Shown: piece after piece, positions 49,341 to 56,439 of the stretch | Position numbering within the stretch: the stretch's first letter is position 1 | How the letters are laid out: the number at the start of each line of letters is the position of its first letter | Source: DASTBU01 sp035711845 | GTDB taxonomy: Bacteria; Acidobacteriota; Vicinamibacteria; Vicinamibacterales; 2-12-FULL-66-21 | Assembly: GCA_035711845.1 (NCBI GenBank) | Contig: DASTBU010000157.1 | Location: 62,001 to 126,000, forward strand | DNA length: 64,000 nucleotides | Direction of reading: 5' to 3' | The notes under the pieces: model-generated | What the model saw: only the letters and a program-made list of their open reading frames with translations | Databases searched by the model: none | Told to the model about the DNA's origin: nothing | Program-made: the position numbers and the translations under genes

Positions 49341-49951
49341 ACGGTTCTCGCTGGTTCCTGGGTGATGCCGCCCCGATCGTCGTTGACGACCAGCGGTTCG
49401 AGCGCCACCCGCATCTTGCGCACGGCGCGGAAGATGCTGTGCTTGGTCGCGTTGACCTTCAAGCCGAGCGCGCGACTGATCTCGTCGATCGACTGGCCCT
49501 CGAAATGCCGCAGCACGAAGGCGGCGCGCTCCATCTGGCTCAGGATGCCCATCGCCGCGGTGACCCGCTCGTGCACCTCGGTGCTCATCATGAGGCGCTC
49601 CGGCGTACGTTGACGGGCGCCGTGAGCGTCCGAGGCGGCGCCAAAGTGCTCGAGATCCTCGGCGTCGTGGCCGGTCTCACGATGCGGGCGGGAACGAATC
49701 AGGTCGATGGAACAGTTCACGGCAATCCGATGGAGCCAGGTGCCGAAATCCGACCGGGACTCGAAGCGGCCGAGCTGTTTGTACGCCTTGAGAAAGGTTT
49801 CCTGCACCACGTCCTCGGCGTCCGACGCGCTGCCGGTCATCCGGTGCGCGAGGCGGAAGACAGCCCGCCCATGGCGCTCGACGAGCACCCGGAATGCTTC
49901 GCTATCTCCGTCGCGGGCCATCGCGACGGTGGCGGCGTCCGTTTGCGGCAT
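49337..49951 (-). CDS. RNA polymerase sigma factor, ECF (sigma-70) family
   Basis: A 204-residue ECF sigma factor. Region 2 (about 25-95): VERHGRAVFRLAHRMTGSAS DAEDVVQETFLKAYKQL and FGTWLHRIAVNCSIDLIRSR. Region 4 (about 130-185): MGILSQMERAAFVLRHFEGQ SIDEISRALGLKVNATKHSI FRAVRKMR, with the helix-turn-helix. It heads a four-gene unit: sigma, anti-sigma, two exported HEAT-repeat proteins. Confidence 0.93.
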   Translation of the reverse strand: MPQTDAATVAMARDGDSEAFRVLVERHGRAVFRLAHRMTGSASDAEDVVQETFLKAYKQLGRFESRSDFGTWLHRIAVNCSIDLIRSRPHRETGHDAEDLEHFGAASDAHGARQRTPERLMMSTEVHERVTAAMGILSQMERAAFVLRHFEGQSIDEISRALGLKVNATKHSIFRAVRKMRVALEPLVVNDDRGGITQEPARTV

Positions 49952-49960
49952 CCGATTGGT

Positions 49961-49987
49961 TAGACGGGGGTTGACCCCGATGGTTAG
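49961..49987 (-). promoter_or_regulatory. Possible ECF-type autoregulated promoter
   Basis: On the minus strand CTAACC (-35-like, AACC at 49982-49985), 15 bases, then CGTCTA (49961-49966), nine bases before the sigma gene ATG. AAC and CGTC boxes are the general form of ECF promoters. The CTAACCA-TCGG sequence occurs twice here. The assignment is tentative. Confidence 0.35.
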
Positions 49988-50064
49988 CTGAATTGCGGGG
50001 TCGGCGAGTACGACCGCCGGCCCTGTACACTTGTATTACAGGCGAGGGGGTAGGTGGGCAATTC

Positions 50065-50238
50065 CTACGGGATGTCGTGGCCCCGCAGATCACGGGCATC
50101 CCGGACCTGCTCGAGTCTCTCCCGCATCCGCGCAATCTCGGCGTGGAGGGCCTGGATGCACCCCTCCTGGGTTTCGTGGGGAACATCAGCCACCACCCCG
50201 CAGAACGGACAGGGGTTCAAGGCGTGTTTCACCGCCAT
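50065..50238 (-). CDS. Small zinc-ribbon and coiled-coil protein
   Basis: A 57-residue protein from the ATG at 50238: MAVKHALNPCPFCGVVADVP, then HETQEGCIQALHAEIARMRE, ending in a charged helix. A CPFC pair with a later Cys suggests a partial zinc ribbon. The frame is open upstream to a GTG that would add a second pair (WCPSC), completing a four-cysteine site. Which start is used is unclear; GAGG lies eight bases before the ATG. It diverges from the rhomboid gene, which also carries a zinc ribbon. Function unknown. Confidence 0.5.
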   Translation of the reverse strand: MAVKHALNPCPFCGVVADVPHETQEGCIQALHAEIARMRERLEQVRDARDLRGHDIP

Positions 50239-50379
50239 CGGATCGGCCTCGGAAGCTTTCGCAGAGACGCGGTCTCCCGTGCAAGAAGGGCACCAATCAA
50301 GCTCCACGCGGTGATCCACTGGGACGGTATGGGCCAATGTTCGTTGCGCGAGTGAGCGGACAGTCGAGCCGACTGTTAT

Positions 50380-50394
50380 ATGCTCGTTTGAATG
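50380..50394 (+). promoter_or_regulatory. Candidate leaderless promoter of the rhomboid gene
   Basis: TATGCT followed by seven bases and the rhomboid ATG, with no ribosome-binding site between. Confidence 0.4.
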
Positions 50395-51267
50395 TTCAGC
50401 CGGCAGAAGACCGGATCGGTGGTGTGCACGTCGTGCGGATCGCTGGTCGGGGTCAACGACGATCGCTGCTACAACTGTGGGCGCCGCAACCCGGGCCTGT
50501 GGGGCTTTGGCCCGATGCTCCGGCGTTTCGGCAACGACCTCGGCTTCGTCACGCTCGTCGTCTACGGTTGTTCGATTCTGTACGTCGCGATGCTGCTGGT
50601 CTCCGTGGGGCTGGGCGGCGACATCATGGGCGGCGGCAACCCGTTGGGGATGCTCTCTCCGGTGCCGGAGGTGGCGCTCGCGTTCGGTTCGAGCGGCGCG
50701 ATTCCGGTGTTTCGCTTCGACATGTGGTGGACGGTGCTGAGCGCCGGCTGGCTCCATGGCAGCGCCCTGCACATCCTGTTCAACATGCTCTGGGTCCGCC
50801 AGCTCGGGCCAGCCGTGGCCGACGTCTACGGCGCCGGACGCATGGTCATCATCTACACCATCGCCAGCGTCGTGGGCTTCACCCTGAGCAGCACCGCCGG
50901 CTACTTCCTCTGGTGGATGCCCATCCCGTTCCTTCGAGGGGCCATGCAGACGCTCGGCGCCTCCGCGCCCATCTTCGGCCTGCTCGGTGCGCTCGTGTAC
51001 TACGGACGTCGTGGGGGCAGCAGCATCATCGGGGCGACGGCGCTGCAATACGCGCTCGTGCTCGGAATCTTCGGGTTCATCATGACCGGGGTCGACAACT
51101 ACGCGCACGCGGGAGGCTTCCTGGGCGGCTATCTTGCTGGTATGTGGCTGGATCCCCTACGGCCCGAGCGCATGGACCACCTGCTGTGGGCGGTCGCCTG
51201 CCTGGCGGTCACCGGCGCGGCGATCCTCGCCTCGCTGGTCACGGTCTTCGGCCGGCTCGTCTTCTGA
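50392..51267 (+). CDS. Rhomboid family intramembrane serine protease with N-terminal zinc ribbon
   Basis: A 291-residue membrane protease. N-terminal cytoplasmic zinc ribbon (Cys12, Cys15, Cys26, Cys29: CTSC...CYNC), then about seven membrane helices. The catalytic serine is Ser191 in TLGASAPIFGLLGAL (GxSx motif), and His239 in DNYAHAGGFLGGYLAG completes the dyad. HILFNMLWVRQLGP on the loop-1 side is also typical. It should therefore be active. Substrates are unknown; the ribbon may bind a partner. Confidence 0.9.
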   Translation: MFSRQKTGSVVCTSCGSLVGVNDDRCYNCGRRNPGLWGFGPMLRRFGNDLGFVTLVVYGCSILYVAMLLVSVGLGGDIMGGGNPLGMLSPVPEVALAFGSSGAIPVFRFDMWWTVLSAGWLHGSALHILFNMLWVRQLGPAVADVYGAGRMVIIYTIASVVGFTLSSTAGYFLWWMPIPFLRGAMQTLGASAPIFGLLGALVYYGRRGGSSIIGATALQYALVLGIFGFIMTGVDNYAHAGGFLGGYLAGMWLDPLRPERMDHLLWAVACLAVTGAAILASLVTVFGRLVF

Positions 51268-51306
51268 GACAGCCGGCAGCTCTCGAAGCCCCGGCCGACG
51301 CCGTAC

Positions 51307-52719
51307 CTATTTCGAATACAGATCGATGATCCGCGCAATGGCGCGCTGGCAGACGCGGCAGAAGCCGACCCGATCCCGGGTGAACATGATGCAGTCGGCT
51401 TCCGGTCGGTAGAGTCCCTTCGGCTCGTAGCTCGCACCCTCGAAGGCGCCGACGGTCGCGCCGAACGTCGTTCCCGACAGCAACTTCTCCTCGGATGCCC
51501 GCTGTTCGCGGAAGAGGGCATCCATCTCTGCCTCCGGAGCGTTGCGTTTGCGAATCTCTCGACGCCGCTCCTGAATCAGTCGGCTGTGCCTCTCGAACTC
51601 GGCCTTCGGCCACGGCGTGGGCAGCGGAGTTCCGGGCATCACGAGATCGCGCCACTTCAGCGTCGCCGGATCGAGCAGGGCGGTGATGTTCGGCTCCCAG
51701 GGCTCGGCCTTCTGGACGGCGCCGGTTTCATACGCAACGTCGGACGTGTAGTACTCGTCGGCCAGCGCCGCGAAGTGGTGGCCGAACTCGTGGACGAAGA
51801 CGTAGTCGGAGAACGCGCTGTCGACCGACGCGGTGGCGTGATCGTTGAAGATACCGCCGCCGCCGTACGTCCGCTCGTTGACGAGAATCTCTATGAACTC
51901 ATAGGGGATACCTGACGCGGCGTCCCTCAGGGCGCGGTTGTCGAGCGTGAGCACATATCGCTCGGAGTCGAAGATGTTGTACTCGGTCGAGATCGGCGTG
52001 CGCCGGAACTCGCCGGCGTTGGGTCGATTGACGCCGCCCTGTGGGGACGGCACGTCGAGCGCCCGGACGTTGAAATCACCTCGACGCCCCTTGAACGGCT
52101 CGAGTGCGAAGAGCGCCTCCATCAGCCGCTTCGCGTCCGCGTGGAACTTCGGAAGCTCTGCGCCCGTGTACCCTTCACCGATCACGAGGATGTCCACCTT
52201 CTGGTGCGACGGTCCGTTTTCGACCACGCTCCAGAGCGATCCCTCGCGCGGGGCGGGCCGGGCCGCGTTCACGAATCGCGACGCCGGATCGACCTCGACA
52301 CTCCACAACCCCCCGAACGTGTTGTCGGGCTGCCGCCTCTTGAGCTCGACACGGACCGGGTGGGACGGCCACGGAAAGCGCAGCGACGCGTGGAACGTGC
52401 GGTACGTCGCTTTCGCTTCTGCCGTGGTCTCCCACTCGCCGTATATGGACGCGAAGCCGCGGGAGTAGAGAACCGTTCCCGATGAGCGATCGCGGACCTC
52501 GAACAGGTATTTCCCGAGGTCGGTTTGGTCCAGGAGCTGCGTCCGGCTGCCGGCCCACGGACCGTCGTTGACGACGCGGTCGAGCGAGACGAGCTCACTC
52601 GACTTCGGGCCACCGGTGTGGAAGTAGTCGACACGCATCGTTTGATCGAAGTCGAACGGCGGTGTCGATTGTGCAGCGAAGCCGCCCAACAGAAAGAGGA
52701 CGACGAACAGCAGCAGCAT
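51307..52719 (-). CDS. M64 (IgA peptidase-type) zinc metallopeptidase, exported
   Basis: A 470-residue protein with a signal peptide (about 1-16). N-terminal beta domain (about 25-150) and a peptidase M64 domain (about 170-460) with FVHEFGHHFAALADEYY (310-324), the zinc motif HExxH plus downstream Glu/Asp. Also ILVIGEGYTGAELPKFHADA and NERTYGGGGIFND. Two late cysteine pairs, CIMF and CRVC, are conserved-looking. The ATG at 52719 places the hydrophobic segment at the very N-terminus; the open frame before it overlaps the divergent gene. Confidence 0.88.
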   Translation of the reverse strand: MLLLFVVLFLLGGFAAQSTPPFDFDQTMRVDYFHTGGPKSSELVSLDRVVNDGPWAGSRTQLLDQTDLGKYLFEVRDRSSGTVLYSRGFASIYGEWETTAEAKATYRTFHASLRFPWPSHPVRVELKRRQPDNTFGGLWSVEVDPASRFVNAARPAPREGSLWSVVENGPSHQKVDILVIGEGYTGAELPKFHADAKRLMEALFALEPFKGRRGDFNVRALDVPSPQGGVNRPNAGEFRRTPISTEYNIFDSERYVLTLDNRALRDAASGIPYEFIEILVNERTYGGGGIFNDHATASVDSAFSDYVFVHEFGHHFAALADEYYTSDVAYETGAVQKAEPWEPNITALLDPATLKWRDLVMPGTPLPTPWPKAEFERHSRLIQERRREIRKRNAPEAEMDALFREQRASEEKLLSGTTFGATVGAFEGASYEPKGLYRPEADCIMFTRDRVGFCRVCQRAIARIIDLYSK

Positions 52720-52728
52720 GCCGTTCAG

Positions 52729-52744
52729 TATAATTCCGGCCGTG
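52729..52744 (+). promoter_or_regulatory. Candidate leaderless promoter of the epimerase gene
   Basis: A consensus TATAAT (52729-52734), seven bases, then the GTG at 52742. Transcription should start on or beside the GTG. It is the clearest leaderless candidate in the window. Confidence 0.55.
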
Positions 52745-53764
52745 CGAAAACCTGTTGTGCTCATCACCGGCGCCAACGGCGAGATCGGTCACGGTCTCAT
52801 CGAGCGGCTGGCCTCGAGACCTTCCCATGGGATCGTCACGCTCGACGTGGCGCGCCTGGATTCTGCCATCGCGTCCAGGGTGGACCGCGAGGTCACCGGA
52901 TCGATTCTGGACCGAAGCGTGCTCGATCGCGTGCTGGCGGAGTTCCAGGTCGAGCTGGTGTTCCACCTGGCGGCGCTCCTCTCGAGCCGCGCGGAGGTCA
53001 CGCCGGTGACCGCGCACCACGTGAACGTGGAAGGAACGCTGAACCTGCTCGAGTTCGCGCAGCAGGAGGCGGAGTCGCATGGCAAGCCCGTCGTCTTCAT
53101 GTACCCGTCGTCAATCGCCGCGTACGGCCTGCCGGACCTGGCGACCAAGCACCGGGCCGAGCGGGTCAGGGAGGACGACTGGGCGCATCCGACCACGATG
53201 TACGGCTGCAACAAGCTGTACTGCGAGCAGTTGGGTACCTACTACGCGCGGCATTACAAGCAGCTGGCTGCGGAACGATTGAGCGGGAAGGTGGATTTCA
53301 GGTGCGTGCGTTTTCCCGGGCTCATCTCGGCCGCGACCGTCCCATCGGGCGGCACCTCCGACTACGCACCGGAGATGATCCACGCGGCGGCGCGCGGGGA
53401 GCCCTATGCCTGTTTCGTTCGGCCGGACACGCGGATCCCGTTCATGGCGATGCCCGATGGGGTCGAGGCGCTTCTGCAGCTCTCGGCCGTGCCGCGCGCA
53501 CAGCTCACGCGAACCGCCTACAACGTGAGCGCATTCAATCCCTCCGCCGAGGAGATTCGCGCCATCGTCCTCGAGACCTTCCCGTCGGCGGAGATCACCT
53601 GGGACAACGACGTCAAGCGACAGGGCATCGTCGATTCGTGGCCCGCCGATGTCGATGACAGCGCCGCGCGGCGCGACTGGGGATTCGCGCCGAAGTACGA
53701 CTTCGAGCAGGCGTTCGCGCAGTACTTGATCCCGCGCATCCTGAGCCGGTACAGCCGGTCATAG
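52742..53764 (+). CDS. NAD-dependent epimerase/dehydratase (extended SDR)
   Basis: A 340-residue short-chain dehydrogenase. N-terminal nucleotide-binding motif VLITGANGEIGHGLIERLAS, VFHLAALLSSRAEVTP, and catalytic YGCNK (YxxxK) in HPTTMYGCNKLYCEQLGTYY. The pattern, with GLPDLATKHRAERVREDDW and the PSGGTSDYAPEMIHAAARGE segment, resembles the UDP-galactose-epimerase-like L-threonine 3-dehydrogenase family, so threonine catabolism is possible but unproved. The start is GTG at 52742. Its end overlaps the convergent ferredoxin gene by six bases. Confidence 0.85.
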   Translation: MRKPVVLITGANGEIGHGLIERLASRPSHGIVTLDVARLDSAIASRVDREVTGSILDRSVLDRVLAEFQVELVFHLAALLSSRAEVTPVTAHHVNVEGTLNLLEFAQQEAESHGKPVVFMYPSSIAAYGLPDLATKHRAERVREDDWAHPTTMYGCNKLYCEQLGTYYARHYKQLAAERLSGKVDFRCVRFPGLISAATVPSGGTSDYAPEMIHAAARGEPYACFVRPDTRIPFMAMPDGVEALLQLSAVPRAQLTRTAYNVSAFNPSAEEIRAIVLETFPSAEITWDNDVKRQGIVDSWPADVDDSAARRDWGFAPKYDFEQAFAQYLIPRILSRYSRS

Positions 53765-54115
53765 ATCGATCCACTCCGGCGGCGGGGTGATCCGCGAGGC
53801 CGGTGTGGGGCCGGGGTCGGGACGTCCGCTGCCGGTCAGCCGCGAGATGGCGCGGACGGTCATGTCGTGGTCGCAGATCGCCTGACACGACAGCCGCGCG
53901 CCGACGACCCCCTTGGCGGCGAGCACCTGCCGTTCCGCCACCGTCATCCTCGCAGGCTCGCCTTCCAGGAACTCGACGCGGCACGTCGTGCAGCGGGCGT
54001 TGCCGCCACAGGCGTGCAGCACGTCCACACCGGCATCCTCCTCGATCGCCAGCACCAGGCGCTTTCCAGCTTCGACTTCAACGGTGGGGAACCCCTCGAC
54101 GGTCAGCTTCGGCAT
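53759..54115 (-). CDS. 2Fe-2S ferredoxin-like protein
   Basis: A 118-residue electron carrier with a plant-type 2Fe-2S domain. Cluster cysteines in HACGGNARCTTCRVEFLEGE and a fourth in LSCQA, i.e. CxxxxCxxC...C. It starts MPKLTVEGFPTVEVEAGKRL with GAGGAGAG upstream. A proline-rich C-terminal tail follows. The redox partner is unknown; no reductase is nearby. Confidence 0.9.
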   Translation of the reverse strand: MPKLTVEGFPTVEVEAGKRLVLAIEEDAGVDVLHACGGNARCTTCRVEFLEGEPARMTVAERQVLAAKGVVGARLSCQAICDHDMTVRAISRLTGSGRPDPGPTPASRITPPPEWIDL

Positions 54116-54541
54116 CAGTCGACTCTCCTCGTCCCATCGCCGCAGGCAAGGTGCAGCGACGCGATCGCCGCCCATCATACAACTCAAGAGAGTCGGCTCG
54201 GCGCGCGGAAGCCTTGACGAGGGCAACGGCTCGGCACCTTCGACTCGGCCCTGACGCCAACCCGTGTATCCCCGGGCCGAGAACGCCCCGCCGCAGTCGG
54301 ACGATCGCGACGATCACGACGTGATTTTTCTCGTGTGGTTCGTCGTGATCTTCGTGGTCGTCGTGATCGTCTCGGGCCGGCCCCGATGGCGTGCTGTCAG
54401 TCCTGGGCTCGTGGACGGGCACCAAAGGACGGGCCACCAATCTCGGGGAAGCGCCAATTGTTCCAGCACGTGCGTTGTTCTGAAGTAGTCGCTGAGCGGA
54501 ACTGTGCAACAGGTAAGATGGGGAGAGAGAACGGAGGACGG
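54116..54541. other. Gene-free interval between ferredoxin and UspA genes
   Basis: About 425 bases with no well-supported gene. The middle (54290-54380) is a run of GACGATCACGACG/GTCGTGATC sequence that is partly self-complementary and translates as low complexity in every frame. A short open frame (54264-54488) with one hydrophobic run lies here, but it has no ribosome-binding site. The right end should hold the UspA promoter. Confidence 0.6.
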
Positions 54542-54961
54542 ATGCGCGAAGTGTTGCTGCACGGCGGATCGGACGAGGCCTTCGACAGGTCCGTCACATT
54601 TGCGCGGAGGCTGGCTGAATCGTTCGGCGCCCGGCTGCACGTGCTGTACACGGTAAAGGAGCCGCTGTCGGCCGGGTGGACGTCGGAGATGGGCACCGAG
54701 CGGATGCCCGAGCTCCACCAGGCCATGGAAACCGAGGCGCGGGAGCGTCTGGCGCGTTTCATATCCATCGAGGACCAGGAGCGCCTCGGGATCCGGATCG
54801 CGCTGCGCACGGGGCCGGCCGACGAGGAGATCGTGCGCTACACGGATACGCATCACATCGATCTGGCGATCGTCCACGCGCCGGCCGGCAACGGCGACAC
54901 GGCGGATCTGGCGCGGGCGCTCCTCGATCGCGCTGGTTGTGCGCTACTCGTCCTTCGGTGA
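54542..54961 (+). CDS. Universal stress protein (UspA family)
   Basis: A 139-residue UspA-fold protein: MREVLLHGGSDEAFDRSVTF A at the N-terminus, LGIRIALRTGPADEEIVRYT, HHIDLAIVHAP and a C-terminal SxxCALLVLR-type strand (DRAGCALLVLR). The G-2x-G-9x-G(S/T) ATP-binding motif is not evident, so ATP binding is doubtful. ACGGAGGACGG precedes the ATG. It is 15 bases before aat, so probably one transcript. Confidence 0.85.
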   Translation: MREVLLHGGSDEAFDRSVTFARRLAESFGARLHVLYTVKEPLSAGWTSEMGTERMPELHQAMETEARERLARFISIEDQERLGIRIALRTGPADEEIVRYTDTHHIDLAIVHAPAGNGDTADLARALLDRAGCALLVLR

Positions 54962-54976
54962 GGGCCGGAGTACGGC

Positions 54977-55564
54977 ATGATCCCGGCCGAGCTCCTCGTC
55001 TCGGCGTACACCAGCGGATGGTTCCCGATGGCGGTGGACGGCGCAGAGATTCGATGGTTCTCGCCCGATCCGCGCGGGATCATCCCGCTGGATGCGTTTC
55101 ACGTACCGGGCCGGCTCGCCCGCGTCGTCCGGCGGGGCGTCTTTCGCGTCGAGGTCGATACCGGCTTCGAGTCGGTCATCCGGGCCTGTGCGGAGGCCGA
55201 GCGCGACCGCGACGATCCCGGGACGTGGATCAGCGAGGAGATCGTCCAGAGCTACATCGCGTTGCACCGCCGCGGCCTCGCGCATTCGGTCGAGGCCTGG
55301 CATGGCGAGCGGCTGGCCGGCGGCCTCTACGGCGTGGCGATCGGCGGCGCCTTCTTCGGAGAGTCGATGTTCCACCGCGAGACCGACGCGTCGAAGGTGG
55401 CGCTCGTCGCCCTGGTGGAGCGCCTTCGGAGCCGCGGCTACCTTCTGCTCGACACGCAGTGGGTCACCGAGCACCTCGAGCAGTTCGGCGCCGTGGAGAT
55501 AGCGCGGAAGAAATACCTCAAGCGCCTCGAGGCAGCGCTCGCGGTGGACGCGACGTTCGTCTGA
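54977..55564 (+). CDS. aat: Leucyl/phenylalanyl-tRNA--protein transferase
   Basis: Adds Leu or Phe from tRNA to N-terminal Arg/Lys of proteins to mark them for ClpAP (N-end rule); 195 residues. Signatures: SAYTSGWFPMA, IRWFSPDPRGIIPLDAFHVP, TWISEEIVQSYIALHRRGLA HSVEAW, GVAIGGAFFGESMFH and LLDTQWVTEHLEQFGAVEI. Confidence 0.95.
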   Translation: MIPAELLVSAYTSGWFPMAVDGAEIRWFSPDPRGIIPLDAFHVPGRLARVVRRGVFRVEVDTGFESVIRACAEAERDRDDPGTWISEEIVQSYIALHRRGLAHSVEAWHGERLAGGLYGVAIGGAFFGESMFHRETDASKVALVALVERLRSRGYLLLDTQWVTEHLEQFGAVEIARKKYLKRLEAALAVDATFV

Positions 55565-55751
55565 TGTGAGGGCCAGGAGCATCTGGCGACGGGCACCACG
55601 ATGGTTGCGATGAAACGACGACTCGATGATGTCGCTCCTTCCTCGAAGAGTTTCATCGTGTTCATCATTTCTCATCGTGTCATCCTGAAGCCGTGGGCGG
55701 CGTGAAGGTCCGACTGCAATGGCGTGTTCGCGTCGAAGACGCTGACGGCGG

Positions 55752-56141
55752 TCAATGCACCGTATACGGCTCGCTCAGGGTGAACGGCGCGATCTTCGCG
55801 TCGAACCGTTCGCCGCTGGCGGTCGTCATCTGATAGGTGCCCTCCATGATCCCGAACGGCGTGGGCAGGGGGCATCCGGATGTGTACTCGAACGATTCTC
55901 CGGGCGCCAGCGTCGGCTGCTTGCCGACGACCCCCGGGCCGCGGACTTCTTCGACGCGACCCTTGCCATCGGTGATGATCCAGTGCCGCGCGAGCAACTG
56001 CACCGCATCGTCGCCCTCGTTGGAGATCGTCACCGTGTACAGGAAGAACCACTGGTTGCTGGCTGGCTGCGATCGCTCGGGTGAGTACTCTGAGGTCACC
56101 TGCACGCGCACACCGCGCGTCACCGCTTCCGACGTGAACAT
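55752..56141 (-). CDS. apaG: ApaG (Co2+/Mg2+ efflux protein-type) domain protein
   Basis: A 129-residue immunoglobulin-like protein. TSEYSPERSQPASNQWFFLY TVTISNEG, VQLLARHWIITDGKGRVEEV and PGESFEYTSGCPLPTPFGIM EGTYQM are the ApaG signature. It is named for an operon with apaH; its function is not settled. It diverges from the small cysteine protein with only six bases between their start codons. Confidence 0.93.
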   Translation of the reverse strand: MFTSEAVTRGVRVQVTSEYSPERSQPASNQWFFLYTVTISNEGDDAVQLLARHWIITDGKGRVEEVRGPGVVGKQPTLAPGESFEYTSGCPLPTPFGIMEGTYQMTTASGERFDAKIAPFTLSEPYTVH

Positions 56142-56147
56142 CTCAGC

Positions 56148-56354
56148 ATGATGAACGATCCGCGCGCTCTCCGGCAAGCGGAGCCCGGCCTCTGCAGCCG
56201 GTGCGTGCACGTCCAGCTGATTACGAACGCGCGAGGGTCCGTCTTCTATCTGTGTCGCCTGTCGTCGATCGATCCCACCTTCCCGAGATACCCGAGGATC
56301 CCTGTGCTCCAGTGTTCGGGGTTTGTGCCGAACACGCAGCCTGAGGAGCGCTGA
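56148..56354 (+). CDS. Small cysteine-containing hypothetical protein
   Basis: A 68-residue protein with CSRCVHVQLITNARGSVFYL CRLS and a later Cys (VLQCSGF), spaced CxxC...C...C, consistent with a small zinc site. The RGSVFYLC and PRYPRIPVLQCSGF motifs appear to be a small conserved family, recalled by pattern, with unknown function. It diverges from apaG. Confidence 0.65.
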   Translation: MMNDPRALRQAEPGLCSRCVHVQLITNARGSVFYLCRLSSIDPTFPRYPRIPVLQCSGFVPNTQPEER

Positions 56355-56422
56355 CGCCGGACAGGGAACGCGGCCGGTGGAGGGTCGACAACGGACAGCG
56401 AAGAGCGATGGCACCGGTTTGC

Positions 56423-56439
56423 TAGCATTAGAGATCATG
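56423..56439 (+). promoter_or_regulatory. Candidate leaderless promoter of the aconitase-family gene
   Basis: TAGCAT (56423-56428), eight bases, then ATG at 56437, with no Shine-Dalgarno. Confidence 0.35.

Noticed and set aside
54264..54488. A 74-codon open frame with one hydrophobic run
   Set aside because: It lies in low-complexity GACGATCACGACG sequence, has no ribosome-binding site, and its hydrophobic run is what the repeat gives in that frame.
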